64,000 nucleotides of DNA from Paenibacillus sp. HWE-109 (GTDB lineage: Bacteria; Bacillota; Bacilli; Paenibacillales; NBRC-103111), in NCBI RefSeq assembly GCF_022163125.1, contig NZ_CP091881.1:3844001-3908000 (forward strand), given 5' to 3'. The translations under genes and the position numbers were made by a program. The notes beneath the pieces are model-generated. The model did no database searches. It was not told where the DNA came from and worked only from the letters and a program-made list of their open reading frames with translations. Below are positions 39,995-48,274 of this stretch, one piece after another. The stretch's first letter is position 1, and each line of letters begins with the position of its first letter.

Positions 39995-41143
39995 TTATTG
40001 GACACTTTCCGCACTCTGAAACCTGGATAAGGCAAAGGAGGAAATATCATAATTCGTTTGACCCTTCTGGATCAAATCCTTTAACATTTCACCGACGACA
40101 CTGGCAAATTTGAAGCCATGGCCAGAGAAACCTCCCGCAAGCAGCACATGCTTGTGTACGGGATGACGATCAATAATGAAGTGTTCATCTGGCGTCATTT
40201 CATATTTGCATACAGCCGTGCGAACCACTCTCCCTGCTGCTTGCGGCAGAAAGGCTTCCAGCGCTCGGCGCAAATCCTGTTCATCGTCCGGATACGCACC
40301 AAACGGCGCGAACAACTGCCCAGGCTTCCACACTTGGCCTGCATCATGCCGACCGATTTTCACGCCGGAGCCGTTAATGCTCGGAAATCCGTAGAAGCCG
40401 CCATGATCGGCCCCGAAAGTAAACCCTGGAAAGACGGAGGCGTCGTACAGCGCTTGATCCGATTGAAACCAGGCTACCGCTTTGCGTACAGAGCGAATGG
40501 GGAGTTTAACGATGTCCTCCAATGTTCCGAACCAAGCTCCCGCAGAGAGAACAAGCTGGTCAGCGTGATAAGCGCCATCCAAGGTATGCACGGTAACACC
40601 GCTAGTGTGCACCTGAATGTTGGTAACTTGCGTATTCACCAGAAGTCTCGCACCTGCCGCTAAGGCTTGCTGACGGTAGGCACGCACACAAGCCTCGCTG
40701 TTCAGATAACCTGCCTTCGATTCATACAAGCCCACATAAGTGTCAGGCGGCTGAACTCCGGGCCAGCGTTTGCGAATTTCATCCGCAGCCAGCTGCTCTA
40801 CCTGAATTCCGAAATCAACTGCCGCCTGCCGTTTGACTTCCAAATTCGCGGATTCCGCGGCACCCATATTGAGCACACCGCTGCGGACCAACAATTGCTG
40901 TCCGCAGTCTTCTTCCAGTTCCGTCCACAGCTTATCCGCTCTAAGCGCCATTGCCGTGTAAGTTCCACTGCCTGAATAAGCATGACGGATCAGCCGCGTT
41001 TCCCCATGATGGCTGCCCGCGGTGTGCGGAGGATCAAATTTATCTATCAGCAGCACTTTGACATTATTTTTCGCCAAATGATATCCGGCACTCATTCCCA
41101 TGGACCCTGCGCCAATGATAATGACATCATATGAGGTTGGTAT
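39995..41143 (-). CDS. FAD-dependent amine oxidase (sarcosine/N-methyltryptophan oxidase type), apparent ATA start
   Basis: The protein matches monomeric sarcosine oxidase/SolA. VIIIGAGSMGMSAGYHLAKN is the FAD dinucleotide fold, SHHGETRLIRHAYSGSG is the flavin-contact block, and GGFSGHGFKFASVVGEML closes the fold. The first ATG (41101) is inside the GAGSMG motif and would delete the first beta strand. The frame is open upstream to a TGA; the only codon well placed after GGGGTGAGG is ATA at 41143, giving xPTSYDVIIIGAGSMG. So either an ATA start is used or the original ATG has mutated. It is in the Tcy-like operon, 40 bp after the ATPase gene. Confidence 0.75.
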   Translation of the reverse strand: MPTSYDVIIIGAGSMGMSAGYHLAKNNVKVLLIDKFDPPHTAGSHHGETRLIRHAYSGSGTYTAMALRADKLWTELEEDCGQQLLVRSGVLNMGAAESANLEVKRQAAVDFGIQVEQLAADEIRKRWPGVQPPDTYVGLYESKAGYLNSEACVRAYRQQALAAGARLLVNTQVTNIQVHTSGVTVHTLDGAYHADQLVLSAGAWFGTLEDIVKLPIRSVRKAVAWFQSDQALYDASVFPGFTFGADHGGFYGFPSINGSGVKIGRHDAGQVWKPGQLFAPFGAYPDDEQDLRRALEAFLPQAAGRVVRTAVCKYEMTPDEHFIIDRHPVHKHVLLAGGFSGHGFKFASVVGEMLKDLIQKGQTNYDISSFALSRFQSAESVQ

Positions 41144-41183
41144 ACGTCCTCACCCCTTTTCTAATTCCACTCGTTGCTTTCCT

Positions 41184-41936
41184 TTATATCACATAACTCC
41201 AATCCGGTGTTACACGCTTCAAGAACTGCCTCGTTCTCTCCTCTCTAGGTCTAACAAAAACATCCTCAGGTTCTCCCTGCTCTACGATCACGCCGCCATC
41301 CATAAACACAACATGGCTCGATACTTCCCTCGCGAAGCTAACTTCGTGGGTCACAATAATCATCGTGACGCCATCATCCGCGATCTTGCGGATCACCGAC
41401 AGCACCTCGCCTACCAATTCCGGATCCAGTGCTGAGGTCGGTTCATCGAATAGAATGACTTCTGGATTAAGCGCCAGTGCGCGGGCAATGCCTACACGCT
41501 GTTGTTGGCCGCCAGAAAGCTGACTCGGATAGGCATCAATTTTGTCAGAGAGCCCGACTTTGTTCAGCACCTCAAGACTTGTGCGCCTTGCTTCTTCTTT
41601 GGGCTGTTTTTGAGCAATAACAAGACCTTCCATCACATTTTCCAGGACGGTTTTATGTTTAAACAGATTATAATGCTGAAACACCATCGCGGTTTTCTTC
41701 CGCAGTTGGAGGATATCCTGCTTGCTTGGATGTTTGCCGCTAATTTTAAAATCACCAATCGAAATTTCGCCTTCATTTGGACGCTCAAGGAAATTCACGC
41801 ACCGCAGCAGCGTTGTTTTGCCGGAACCGCTTGGCCCCAGGATCGCCACAACGTCGCCTTTTTCAACAGTTAAATGAATACCGTTCAGCACTTTATTTTT
41901 GCCAAAAGCCTTATGAATGTTCGTTAACTGAATCAT
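41184..41936 (-). CDS. tcyN: Cystine-type amino acid ABC transporter ATPase
   Basis: A 250-residue polar-amino-acid ATPase. Walker A is AILGPSGSGKTTLLRCVNFL, the Q loop is in AMVFQHYNLFKHKTVLENVM, the signature is LSGGQQQRVGIARALALNP, Walker B ends ILFDEPTSALDPE, and the H loop is IIVTHEVSFA. It resembles TcyN (PSKQDILQLRKKTAMVFQHY and RTRQFLKRV) more than GlnQ. It overlaps the permease gene by 4 bp. It powers uptake of cystine or a related sulfur amino acid. Confidence 0.88.
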   Translation of the reverse strand: MIQLTNIHKAFGKNKVLNGIHLTVEKGDVVAILGPSGSGKTTLLRCVNFLERPNEGEISIGDFKISGKHPSKQDILQLRKKTAMVFQHYNLFKHKTVLENVMEGLVIAQKQPKEEARRTSLEVLNKVGLSDKIDAYPSQLSGGQQQRVGIARALALNPEVILFDEPTSALDPELVGEVLSVIRKIADDGVTMIIVTHEVSFAREVSSHVVFMDGGVIVEQGEPEDVFVRPREERTRQFLKRVTPDWSYVI

Positions 41937-42643
41937 ACAACACCCCCTCGATTGTACACGGTGACTTTTTTCTCCAAAAATGCCGTCAAGCGTTCAGCCA
42001 ACAGCGTCAAACCCCAATAAATAAAAGCTGCCGCAATATAGGCTTCCAAGAATTTTAAACTGACCGACGCCACAACGCTTGCTTTGCCGAGAAGTTCCAT
42101 CTGAGATACGGTAAAGGCCAGCGACGACGTATGCAGAAAGCCTACAAAAATGTTGCATAAATTCGGTAAAATCACCCCGATGGCTTGCGGCGCAACAATA
42201 CGCCAAAGCGCCTGCGGCGTCGACATCCCAATGGAATGAGCCGCCTCAATCTGGCCGCGATCCACCGACAGTATACCAGAACGAATGATTTCCGACATAT
42301 ACGCCCCGGCGGTGATGGAGAAAGCCGTCAGAACAATCAGCAAGGAAGGCACGGAGGACGATTTGAAGCTCCAACCGTAATAAGCGGACAATCGATCAAT
42401 TACGAGCGGCAGCCCGAAATAAATGACCGTGATGTGCAGCAAGATCGGCGTTCCCCGCAGAAAGGAAACATAGAAATCCAGCAGCCTATAGATATATTTC
42501 ACTTTGTATATGCGAGCGAAAGCGGTTAATAAACCAATACCGAAGCCAATCACAAGCGGAATGAAGGTCAGTACAAGGGTCAGCGGAAGCGCCTTGAGAA
42601 TCTCAAAAAAAGCCGTATAAATGAATACAATATCAATTTTCAT
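41933..42643 (-). CDS. tcyM: Cystine-type amino acid ABC permease
   Basis: A 236-residue HisM-like permease with about five membrane helices. The N-terminal half has FYVSFLRGTPILLHITVIYF, and the EAA-type loop is DRGQIEAAHSIGMSTPQALW followed by RIVAPQAIGV. It pairs with the related permease 10 bp upstream. The precise substrate is inferred from the TcyN-like ATPase and the sulfur genes around. Confidence 0.85.
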   Translation of the reverse strand: MKIDIVFIYTAFFEILKALPLTLVLTFIPLVIGFGIGLLTAFARIYKVKYIYRLLDFYVSFLRGTPILLHITVIYFGLPLVIDRLSAYYGWSFKSSSVPSLLIVLTAFSITAGAYMSEIIRSGILSVDRGQIEAAHSIGMSTPQALWRIVAPQAIGVILPNLCNIFVGFLHTSSLAFTVSQMELLGKASVVASVSLKFLEAYIAAAFIYWGLTLLAERLTAFLEKKVTVYNRGGVV

Positions 42644-42653
42644 ATCCCTTACC

Positions 42654-43352
42654 TCACCCCGTTAGCGGACGTTCATGCCTTTGCAGTCTGAATTCCGTCA
42701 CCCGGAACACTTTCTCAAACACAAGTACGGTCACGTAATAAATAATCGTCAAGCTGATATACACTTCCAACGTATGAGCGGTAGCCGCAATCAAGGTTTG
42801 ACCGCGCCCCATCATATCCATGACTCCGATGGAAAAAGCCAACGAGGTGTCTTTCAGAAAGCCAATGACAGAATTGGCAAAGTTGGGAAAAGCAATCAAC
42901 AGCGCTTGGGGCGCTATGATCCGGGCAAAAGACTGCGTCCCCGTCATGCCAACCGCATAAGCGGCTTCCGTCTGCCCCCGATCGACGGCGTTGACCGCCG
43001 CCCGGATATTTTCCGATTTAAACGCTGCAATGCTTAACCCGTAGGTAATAATGACGAAGTAGATCGGGTCCCACCTGGAAATATTGATATGGACAATTTC
43101 CAGCAGCATCGGCAAGCCGTAAAACACAAGAAACAATTGAATCAGAATCGGCGTTCCCCGAATGAAGGAAACATACACGATGGAGATTTCATTTAACACC
43201 GGAATTCGATACAAACGCGTAATGGCTATAAGTGTTCCTAGAATAAGCCCCAAAGCAAGGGAAGCTGCTAAAATAAGCAAGGTCAAGGGCAAATAATACA
43301 ACAGCTTAGGCAGGAAATCCGCGACTAGGGTGATATCGAATGATTTTCCCAT
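42654..43352 (-). CDS. tcyL: Cystine-type amino acid ABC permease
   Basis: A 232-residue permease of the HisM family. SIVYVSFIRGTPILIQLFLV and the ATPase-docking loop DRGQTEAAYAVGMTGTQSFA followed by RIIAPQALLI are conserved. It begins directly after the binding-protein stop, showing tight operon packing. Together with the next permease it would form a heterodimeric channel, as in TcyLM. Confidence 0.85.
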   Translation of the reverse strand: MGKSFDITLVADFLPKLLYYLPLTLLILAASLALGLILGTLIAITRLYRIPVLNEISIVYVSFIRGTPILIQLFLVFYGLPMLLEIVHINISRWDPIYFVIITYGLSIAAFKSENIRAAVNAVDRGQTEAAYAVGMTGTQSFARIIAPQALLIAFPNFANSVIGFLKDTSLAFSIGVMDMMGRGQTLIAATAHTLEVYISLTIIYYVTVLVFEKVFRVTEFRLQRHERPLTG

Positions 43353-44231
43353 CTAATTCCCCACAGTGTAGTCGGCTCCCAGCCACTGCGTACTCAGTTT
43401 GCTTAATGTCCCATCGGCTTTGATCGCTTTCACGGCCTCATCGATTTTCTTCTTCAATTCATCGCCATCTTTGCGCAGAATAAAGTACACTTTGGAGTTG
43501 GATAAAGGCTCTCCAACTGTTTTTAACTGGGCATCTACGGATTTATTCACGAAGTCGATGGCAAATTGCGTGCTGATCGAAGCATCGGCCCTCCCCTGCT
43601 TGATCAGTGTCTTCGCATCTTCACCAGCTGCCGTGTACACGATGTTAATGCCTGTGTTATGCTCCTTGTTATACTTTTCAGCCAACACAGCGGCATTGCT
43701 TGTGGCGGTGACCAGCAGCTTTTTGCCTTTGAGATCATCAATTGATTTCACCGCGTTATTGTCTTTGTGAACGATAATTTTATTCGGAAAAATATTGTAG
43801 GCCTCATCGTTGAAAAGGAACTTCTGCTTGCGCTCGTCGTTCACTTCCATTTGGTGCGCAATGAAATCAATTTTATTCGTCTCCAGACTAAGCAGCAGAT
43901 TTTTGAATTCCATCGTTTTCAATTCAAATTCATACTCGGGCAACCGCTTGTCAATTTCTTTGACAAGCTCCACATCATAACCAGTCAGATTGCCTTTATC
44001 ATCAATAAAGCAAATATTGGGGAACTGTGTTCCTGTGCCCACCACAATCTTTTTCACCGCTTTTGGCGCCGCTGCTGCAGCGGTTGCTTGCGTGGATGGC
44101 GCTGACGTTCCAGCAGCCGCCGTGGCTGCCGCCGCTGACGGTGCCGTGTTGGCGGTCTTCGTTTGAGCACCGCAGCCTGCAGCGAAAGCAGCGGTAAGGA
44201 TAAGGGAAGAAAGAATAGTTAATTTTTTCAT
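43353..44231 (-). CDS. Cystine-type amino acid-binding lipoprotein
   Basis: A 292-residue family 3 binding protein. The signal LSSLILTAAFAAGCG has lipobox FAAGC. A Thr/Ala/Pro-rich linker (residues 22-58) tethers the domain. The binding fold begins KKIVVGTGTQFPNICFIDDK and continues GNLTGYDVELVKEIDKRLPE, the usual ligand-carboxylate region. It resembles TcyJ/TcyK and YxeM. It is the first gene of the operon and has an ATTCCAATTG element 39 bp upstream. Confidence 0.85.
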   Translation of the reverse strand: MKKLTILSSLILTAAFAAGCGAQTKTANTAPSAAAATAAAGTSAPSTQATAAAAAPKAVKKIVVGTGTQFPNICFIDDKGNLTGYDVELVKEIDKRLPEYEFELKTMEFKNLLLSLETNKIDFIAHQMEVNDERKQKFLFNDEAYNIFPNKIIVHKDNNAVKSIDDLKGKKLLVTATSNAAVLAEKYNKEHNTGINIVYTAAGEDAKTLIKQGRADASISTQFAIDFVNKSVDAQLKTVGEPLSNSKVYFILRKDGDELKKKIDEAVKAIKADGTLSKLSTQWLGADYTVGN

Positions 44232-44269
44232 TGTGGATTGCCTCCTAAGGGTTATGTTTATACTACACT

Positions 44270-44279
44270 ATTCCAATTG
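44270..44279. promoter_or_regulatory. ATTCCAATTG element upstream of the Tcy-like operon
   Basis: The same core occurs in the leaders of the two other sulfur-region units (53732-53742 and 55636-55645). On the coding strand it reads CAATTGGAAT. CC-N4-GGAAT-like patterns recall operators of the Rrf2-type cysteine regulator CymR; this is an inference. Confidence 0.4.
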
Positions 44280-44300
44280 ATAAACTATGTATTAAATCGA

Positions 44301-44323
44301 AAAGAAAACCGGTTTCCCCGGTT
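44301..44323 (-). terminator. Terminator of the long monooxygenase/peptide-transport operon
   Basis: AACCGG (44307-44312) and CCGGTT (44318-44323) form the stem; on the minus strand TTTTCTTTTC follows. It starts 18 bp after the ATPase stop. Confidence 0.7.
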
Positions 44324-44341
44324 ATATGAAAGATCTGCCTC

Positions 44342-46369
44342 TTACAAAGGGTAATGACAAGCCGTCCAATGCTCTTCGCGGATTTGCCGCAATTCCGGCT
44401 GCTCCTCTTGGCATTTGGCTGTAGCTGCCGGGCAGCGGGTATGGAATCTGCACCCGGATGGCGGATTCGCTGGGGATGGAATTTCACCTTCAATCGCAAG
44501 CCACTCCCGTTTCCGGGTTGGATCCGGTGAAGGGATCGAGGAAAGCAATCCTTTGGTATAGTGATGCGTGGGATGAAGAAATAGCGCCTCACTCGGTGCA
44601 ATTTCGACCATTTTGCCCAAGTACATGACACCGATGCGATCCGAGATATGCCGCACAATATTTAAGCCATGCGCGATAAATAAATACGTCAGCCCAAGCT
44701 TTTTCTGCAAATCCTGCATCAAGTTCACAATCTGCGCTTGCACCGATACATCCAAAGCAGATACCGCCTCATCGGCCAGAATAAACTGCGGATTGAGCGC
44801 AATCGCCCGCGCGATGCCAATTCGCTGCCTCTGCCCGCCTGAAAACTCATGCGGATACCGATCGTAGCTGGTCCGGTTTAAGCCGACAAGTTCCAATAAT
44901 TGCTCGACCTTCTCACGTTTCTCCGCACGGCTCAGAGCATGATGAATATCAAAGGGTTCTCCGATAATGTCGCCGACTTTCCATCGCGGGTTCACCGAAC
45001 CGTAAGGGTCTTGGAAGATGACCTGCATCTCGCGTCTTGCTTCCTGAAGCCCTTTGGTAGAGAGCTCGGATAAATCCTGTCCGCCGAAAAACACCTTGCC
45101 TTCCGTGGCCTTCTCAAGCTGCAGCAGCACCCTGCCCAGTGTGGACTTGCCGCTACCGGATTCACCTACCAGACCGAAGGTTTCCCCCTTCTTAATCGTA
45201 AATGAGACATCCTCCACAGCTCGGATGGATGCTTGAGAACGGTTGAATGCCCCTTTGCCAAGCGGATAAAATTTACTTAACCCTTTGACTTCGAAAAGAG
45301 TCTCCTTTACCGTCTCTTGCCCTTCTGAGCGCGGATGATCGGCCAGGAGAACCGTTTCGCTTGACGCCTTCCCATCAGCTTGCCACTCCTCCAGCCGAAC
45401 GAATTCTTCCGCATGCCAACAAGCGGTTAAACGGTCATTCACTTGACGGAGCGGTGGACTTTCCTGCCTGCAATGATCTGACGCATAAGGGCAGCGCGGA
45501 TGAAACCGGCACCCCGATGGCAGTTCCGATAACGGTGGAATGGTCCCTTCAATGGAAAACAACCGCGAAGAACGATCGCTGTCTATCGTTGTAATGGAAC
45601 GCAGCAAGCCCCGTGTATACGGATGATGAGGCGTTGTAAACAACTGCTGCACAGTAGCCTGTTCCACGATTTGCCCGGCATACATCACGATAATGCGATC
45701 GGCCATCTCGGCAGCAATCCCCATATCGTGCGTAATGAGCAGGATCGACATATTAAACTCCGCTTTGAGCTCCTGCAGCAAATGCAGAATTTGTGCCTGA
45801 ATCGTCACATCAAGCGCGGTTGTCGGCTCATCGGCAATAAGCAGTTGCGGGCCGCAAGCAAGCGCCATAGCGATCATGGCGCGCTGCAGCATGCCGCCTG
45901 ACATTTCACCGGGGTATTGCTTCATCCGAATTTCCGGTTCCGGGATGCCGACACGCTGCAATAAATGCACAGCCCGCTCCCAAGCCTGATGTCGATTCCC
46001 TTGCTTGTGCTGAATGATCACTTCAATAATTTGACTCCCGATGGTAAACACGGGATCGAAGGCTGCCATTGGCTCCTGAAAAACCATAGCCATCTTCTTG
46101 CCACGCAGCGCCCGCAGTTCTTTCTGCGGCAATCGCGTCAATTCATCCCCATCCAGCCAAATCTGACCTTCGGAAATCTTGCCGTTCTCATAATCAATCA
46201 AGCGCATGACCGACTTTGATGTAACCGACTTGCCGCTGCCGGATTCGCCCACAAGACAAACCGTTTCCCCTTGCCCAATCGTTAGAGACACGTCCTCAAT
46301 CGCCTTAAGAACGCCGGAATGAGAAGTAAATTCAACACTTAAATTCGCAATCTCCAGCAATTGCTTCAC
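44342..46369 (-). CDS. Fused dipeptide/glutathione-type ABC ATPase (DppD-DppF fusion, GsiA-like)
   Basis: A 675-residue protein with two complete ATPase domains. In the first, VGESGSGKSVTSKSVMRLID is Walker A and MSGGMLQRAMIAMALACGP the signature. In the second they are LVGESGSGKSTLGRVLLQLE and FSGGQRQRIGIARAIALNP. Each domain ends with the oligopeptide-ATPase Cys motif (GCRFHPRCPYASDHCRQESP and GCRFHTRCPAATAKCQEEQP) that binds an iron-sulfur cluster in the family. The single-chain fusion is typical of GsiA, the glutathione importer ATPase. In this sulfur region a thiol-peptide or S-modified peptide substrate is likely. Confidence 0.88.
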   Translation of the reverse strand: MKQLLEIANLSVEFTSHSGVLKAIEDVSLTIGQGETVCLVGESGSGKSVTSKSVMRLIDYENGKISEGQIWLDGDELTRLPQKELRALRGKKMAMVFQEPMAAFDPVFTIGSQIIEVIIQHKQGNRHQAWERAVHLLQRVGIPEPEIRMKQYPGEMSGGMLQRAMIAMALACGPQLLIADEPTTALDVTIQAQILHLLQELKAEFNMSILLITHDMGIAAEMADRIIVMYAGQIVEQATVQQLFTTPHHPYTRGLLRSITTIDSDRSSRLFSIEGTIPPLSELPSGCRFHPRCPYASDHCRQESPPLRQVNDRLTACWHAEEFVRLEEWQADGKASSETVLLADHPRSEGQETVKETLFEVKGLSKFYPLGKGAFNRSQASIRAVEDVSFTIKKGETFGLVGESGSGKSTLGRVLLQLEKATEGKVFFGGQDLSELSTKGLQEARREMQVIFQDPYGSVNPRWKVGDIIGEPFDIHHALSRAEKREKVEQLLELVGLNRTSYDRYPHEFSGGQRQRIGIARAIALNPQFILADEAVSALDVSVQAQIVNLMQDLQKKLGLTYLFIAHGLNIVRHISDRIGVMYLGKMVEIAPSEALFLHPTHHYTKGLLSSIPSPDPTRKREWLAIEGEIPSPANPPSGCRFHTRCPAATAKCQEEQPELRQIREEHWTACHYPL

Positions 46370-46385
46370 CTTGCCCGCCCCCTAG

Positions 46386-47279
46386 TTATGACCTTCTCTG
46401 TTTTGGATCCAAGGCGTCGCGCAGCTTATCTCCGATTAAATTGACCGATAGCACAAAAGCAGTAATCGCCAGGCCAGGAAACGTACATATCCACCAAGCA
46501 ACCGTTAAGTAACCTCTGCCTTGGGATAATAAAGTCCCCCAGTCGGGAACCTCTTTGAGCACACCTAACCCGAGGAAACTTAAACCTGCGCCCACCAAGA
46601 TCGAGGAGCCGAGTCCGATCGTGGACATCACAAGCAGCGGAGACCAAGCATTCGTCAGCACATGCCGGAAAAATATTCTCCCCCTTGAAGCGCCAATGGA
46701 GCGCGAAGCCGTGATGAAAGAGCGGTTTTTAATGCTCAAGATTTGCCCACGCATAACCCTGGCATATTGGGGAACAGAGGCGGCAGCTACAGCAAAAATC
46801 AGATTGAATAAATGAGGGCCGAGTGCAGCAGCAATAGCCAAAGCCAGCAATATGCCCGGTATCGTCATCAGAACATCGATGATCCGCATAAAGATCGTGT
46901 CAAGCACACCGCCAATGTAGCCAGCAATTGAACCAATGATCCCGCCAACTAGCCCACCTGCAAGCACAGACGCAAAACCGATAAACAACGAGTCCCGACT
47001 GCCGAACACAACGACGCTAAATATATCTCGGCCAAAATAGTCTGTTCCGAATAAGTGGGCTTTGCTCGGCGCCTGCAGGATTTGATCTGTCATCATGGCC
47101 GTTGGCGCATAGGGAGCAATCCAACCCGGAAATATCGCACAGCCAATAATGAATAAAGTGACGATAGCAGCCAAATAAACGAGTATTTCCGTCGCATTCA
47201 ATTTACGGGTCAATTTGGGAAAACGAAGCTGCCAATGACCCTTTTGCCAGACAGCCCGTGTAGAAACAGCTTCTTTCAT
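46386..47279 (-). CDS. Oligopeptide/glutathione-type ABC permease (DppC type)
   Basis: A 297-residue permease with about six helices. It has a long cytoplasmic N terminus, then ATEILVYLAAIVTLFIIGCA. HLFGTDYFGRDIFSVVVFGS is the DppC/GsiD family marker, and the ATPase-docking loop reads ITASRSIGASRGRIFFRHVL. It follows the DppB-type gene by 47 bp and precedes the fused ATPase by 16 bp. Confidence 0.88.
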   Translation of the reverse strand: MKEAVSTRAVWQKGHWQLRFPKLTRKLNATEILVYLAAIVTLFIIGCAIFPGWIAPYAPTAMMTDQILQAPSKAHLFGTDYFGRDIFSVVVFGSRDSLFIGFASVLAGGLVGGIIGSIAGYIGGVLDTIFMRIIDVLMTIPGILLALAIAAALGPHLFNLIFAVAAASVPQYARVMRGQILSIKNRSFITASRSIGASRGRIFFRHVLTNAWSPLLVMSTIGLGSSILVGAGLSFLGLGVLKEVPDWGTLLSQGRGYLTVAWWICTFPGLAITAFVLSVNLIGDKLRDALDPKQRRS

Positions 47280-47326
47280 CCTCTTTCTCCTCTCTTGTGT
47301 CTTACCATGTCCCGTTCCGTGTATGC

Positions 47327-48253
47327 TTACTGTGTTCTCCGAACTCGAGGATCAATGAATACATAGGAGATATCGACTAACAAATTTACCAAGACATAGA
47401 TGATGGCTGAGAAAAAAACAACCCCTTGAACAACAGGCAAGTCTTTGGACATAATCGCATCCGCAAGGATTCGGCCGATCCCTTGTCTAGAGAACACCGT
47501 CTCAATGACAACCGTACCTGCCAACAAATCACCGATATGAATCCCGATAATCGTGATCGCCGGAATTAAAGCATTGCGCAGCGCATGGCGGTACATCACT
47601 ATTTTCTCCGATACCCCTTTGGCCCGCAGGGTCACAATGAAATGTTCGTTGATAACCTCGAGCATCGAGTTTCGCACCATCCGAACTATGAATCCCGCAC
47701 CGACAAAGCCAAGAGCAAGAGAAGGAAGAACGAGCGTGATCAACCCTTTGGACCCCATCGCCGGAAACCATCCCAAGGAAACAGAGAAAATGAGAATCAA
47801 GAGAATCCCTGACCAGAAAGTCGGCATCGAGATCCCAAACAAGCCAACAATGCGCGCCACAACGTCAATCAGACGATTGCGGTGAATGGCCGACAGCACA
47901 CCCAGTCCGACGCCTAAGACAGTGGATATCAAAGTGCTAGCCAATGTTAAGGCCAAAGTCGCAGGCAGATGCTTGAGTATTTTGGGCAAAACAGGTTCAC
48001 TATTCAGCAATGACTTGCCGAAATCTCCATGCAGCATGGAGAAGACATAATGGCCAAATTGGACATAGAACGGCTCATTCAAGCCTAGCTGGTTCCTTAG
48101 ATTCGCTATCGCCTCTGGCGTCATAGATGAAGGATCAATCATAGACAGAACCGGATCTCCCGGAAGCAGATAGAGGATACAGAAAACAAGGACTAAAGAA
48201 CCGAGAATGACTAGCAAGGAAACAATCAGCCTTTCTGTTATGATCCTGGCCAT
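47327..48253 (-). CDS. Oligopeptide/glutathione-type ABC permease (DppB type)
   Basis: A 308-residue permease. It starts ARIITERLIVSLLVILGSLV. YLLPGDPVLSMIDPSSMTPE is the family's extracellular loop marker, and the docking loop TLRAKGVSEKIVMYRHALRN precedes ALIPAITIIGIHIGDL. It partners the DppC-type protein downstream. The gene is 21 bp after the binding-protein gene, inside the long operon. Confidence 0.88.
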   Translation of the reverse strand: MARIITERLIVSLLVILGSLVLVFCILYLLPGDPVLSMIDPSSMTPEAIANLRNQLGLNEPFYVQFGHYVFSMLHGDFGKSLLNSEPVLPKILKHLPATLALTLASTLISTVLGVGLGVLSAIHRNRLIDVVARIVGLFGISMPTFWSGILLILIFSVSLGWFPAMGSKGLITLVLPSLALGFVGAGFIVRMVRNSMLEVINEHFIVTLRAKGVSEKIVMYRHALRNALIPAITIIGIHIGDLLAGTVVIETVFSRQGIGRILADAIMSKDLPVVQGVVFFSAIIYVLVNLLVDISYVFIDPRVRRTQ

Positions 48254-48274
48254 CGTGATAAACGCCTCATTTCG

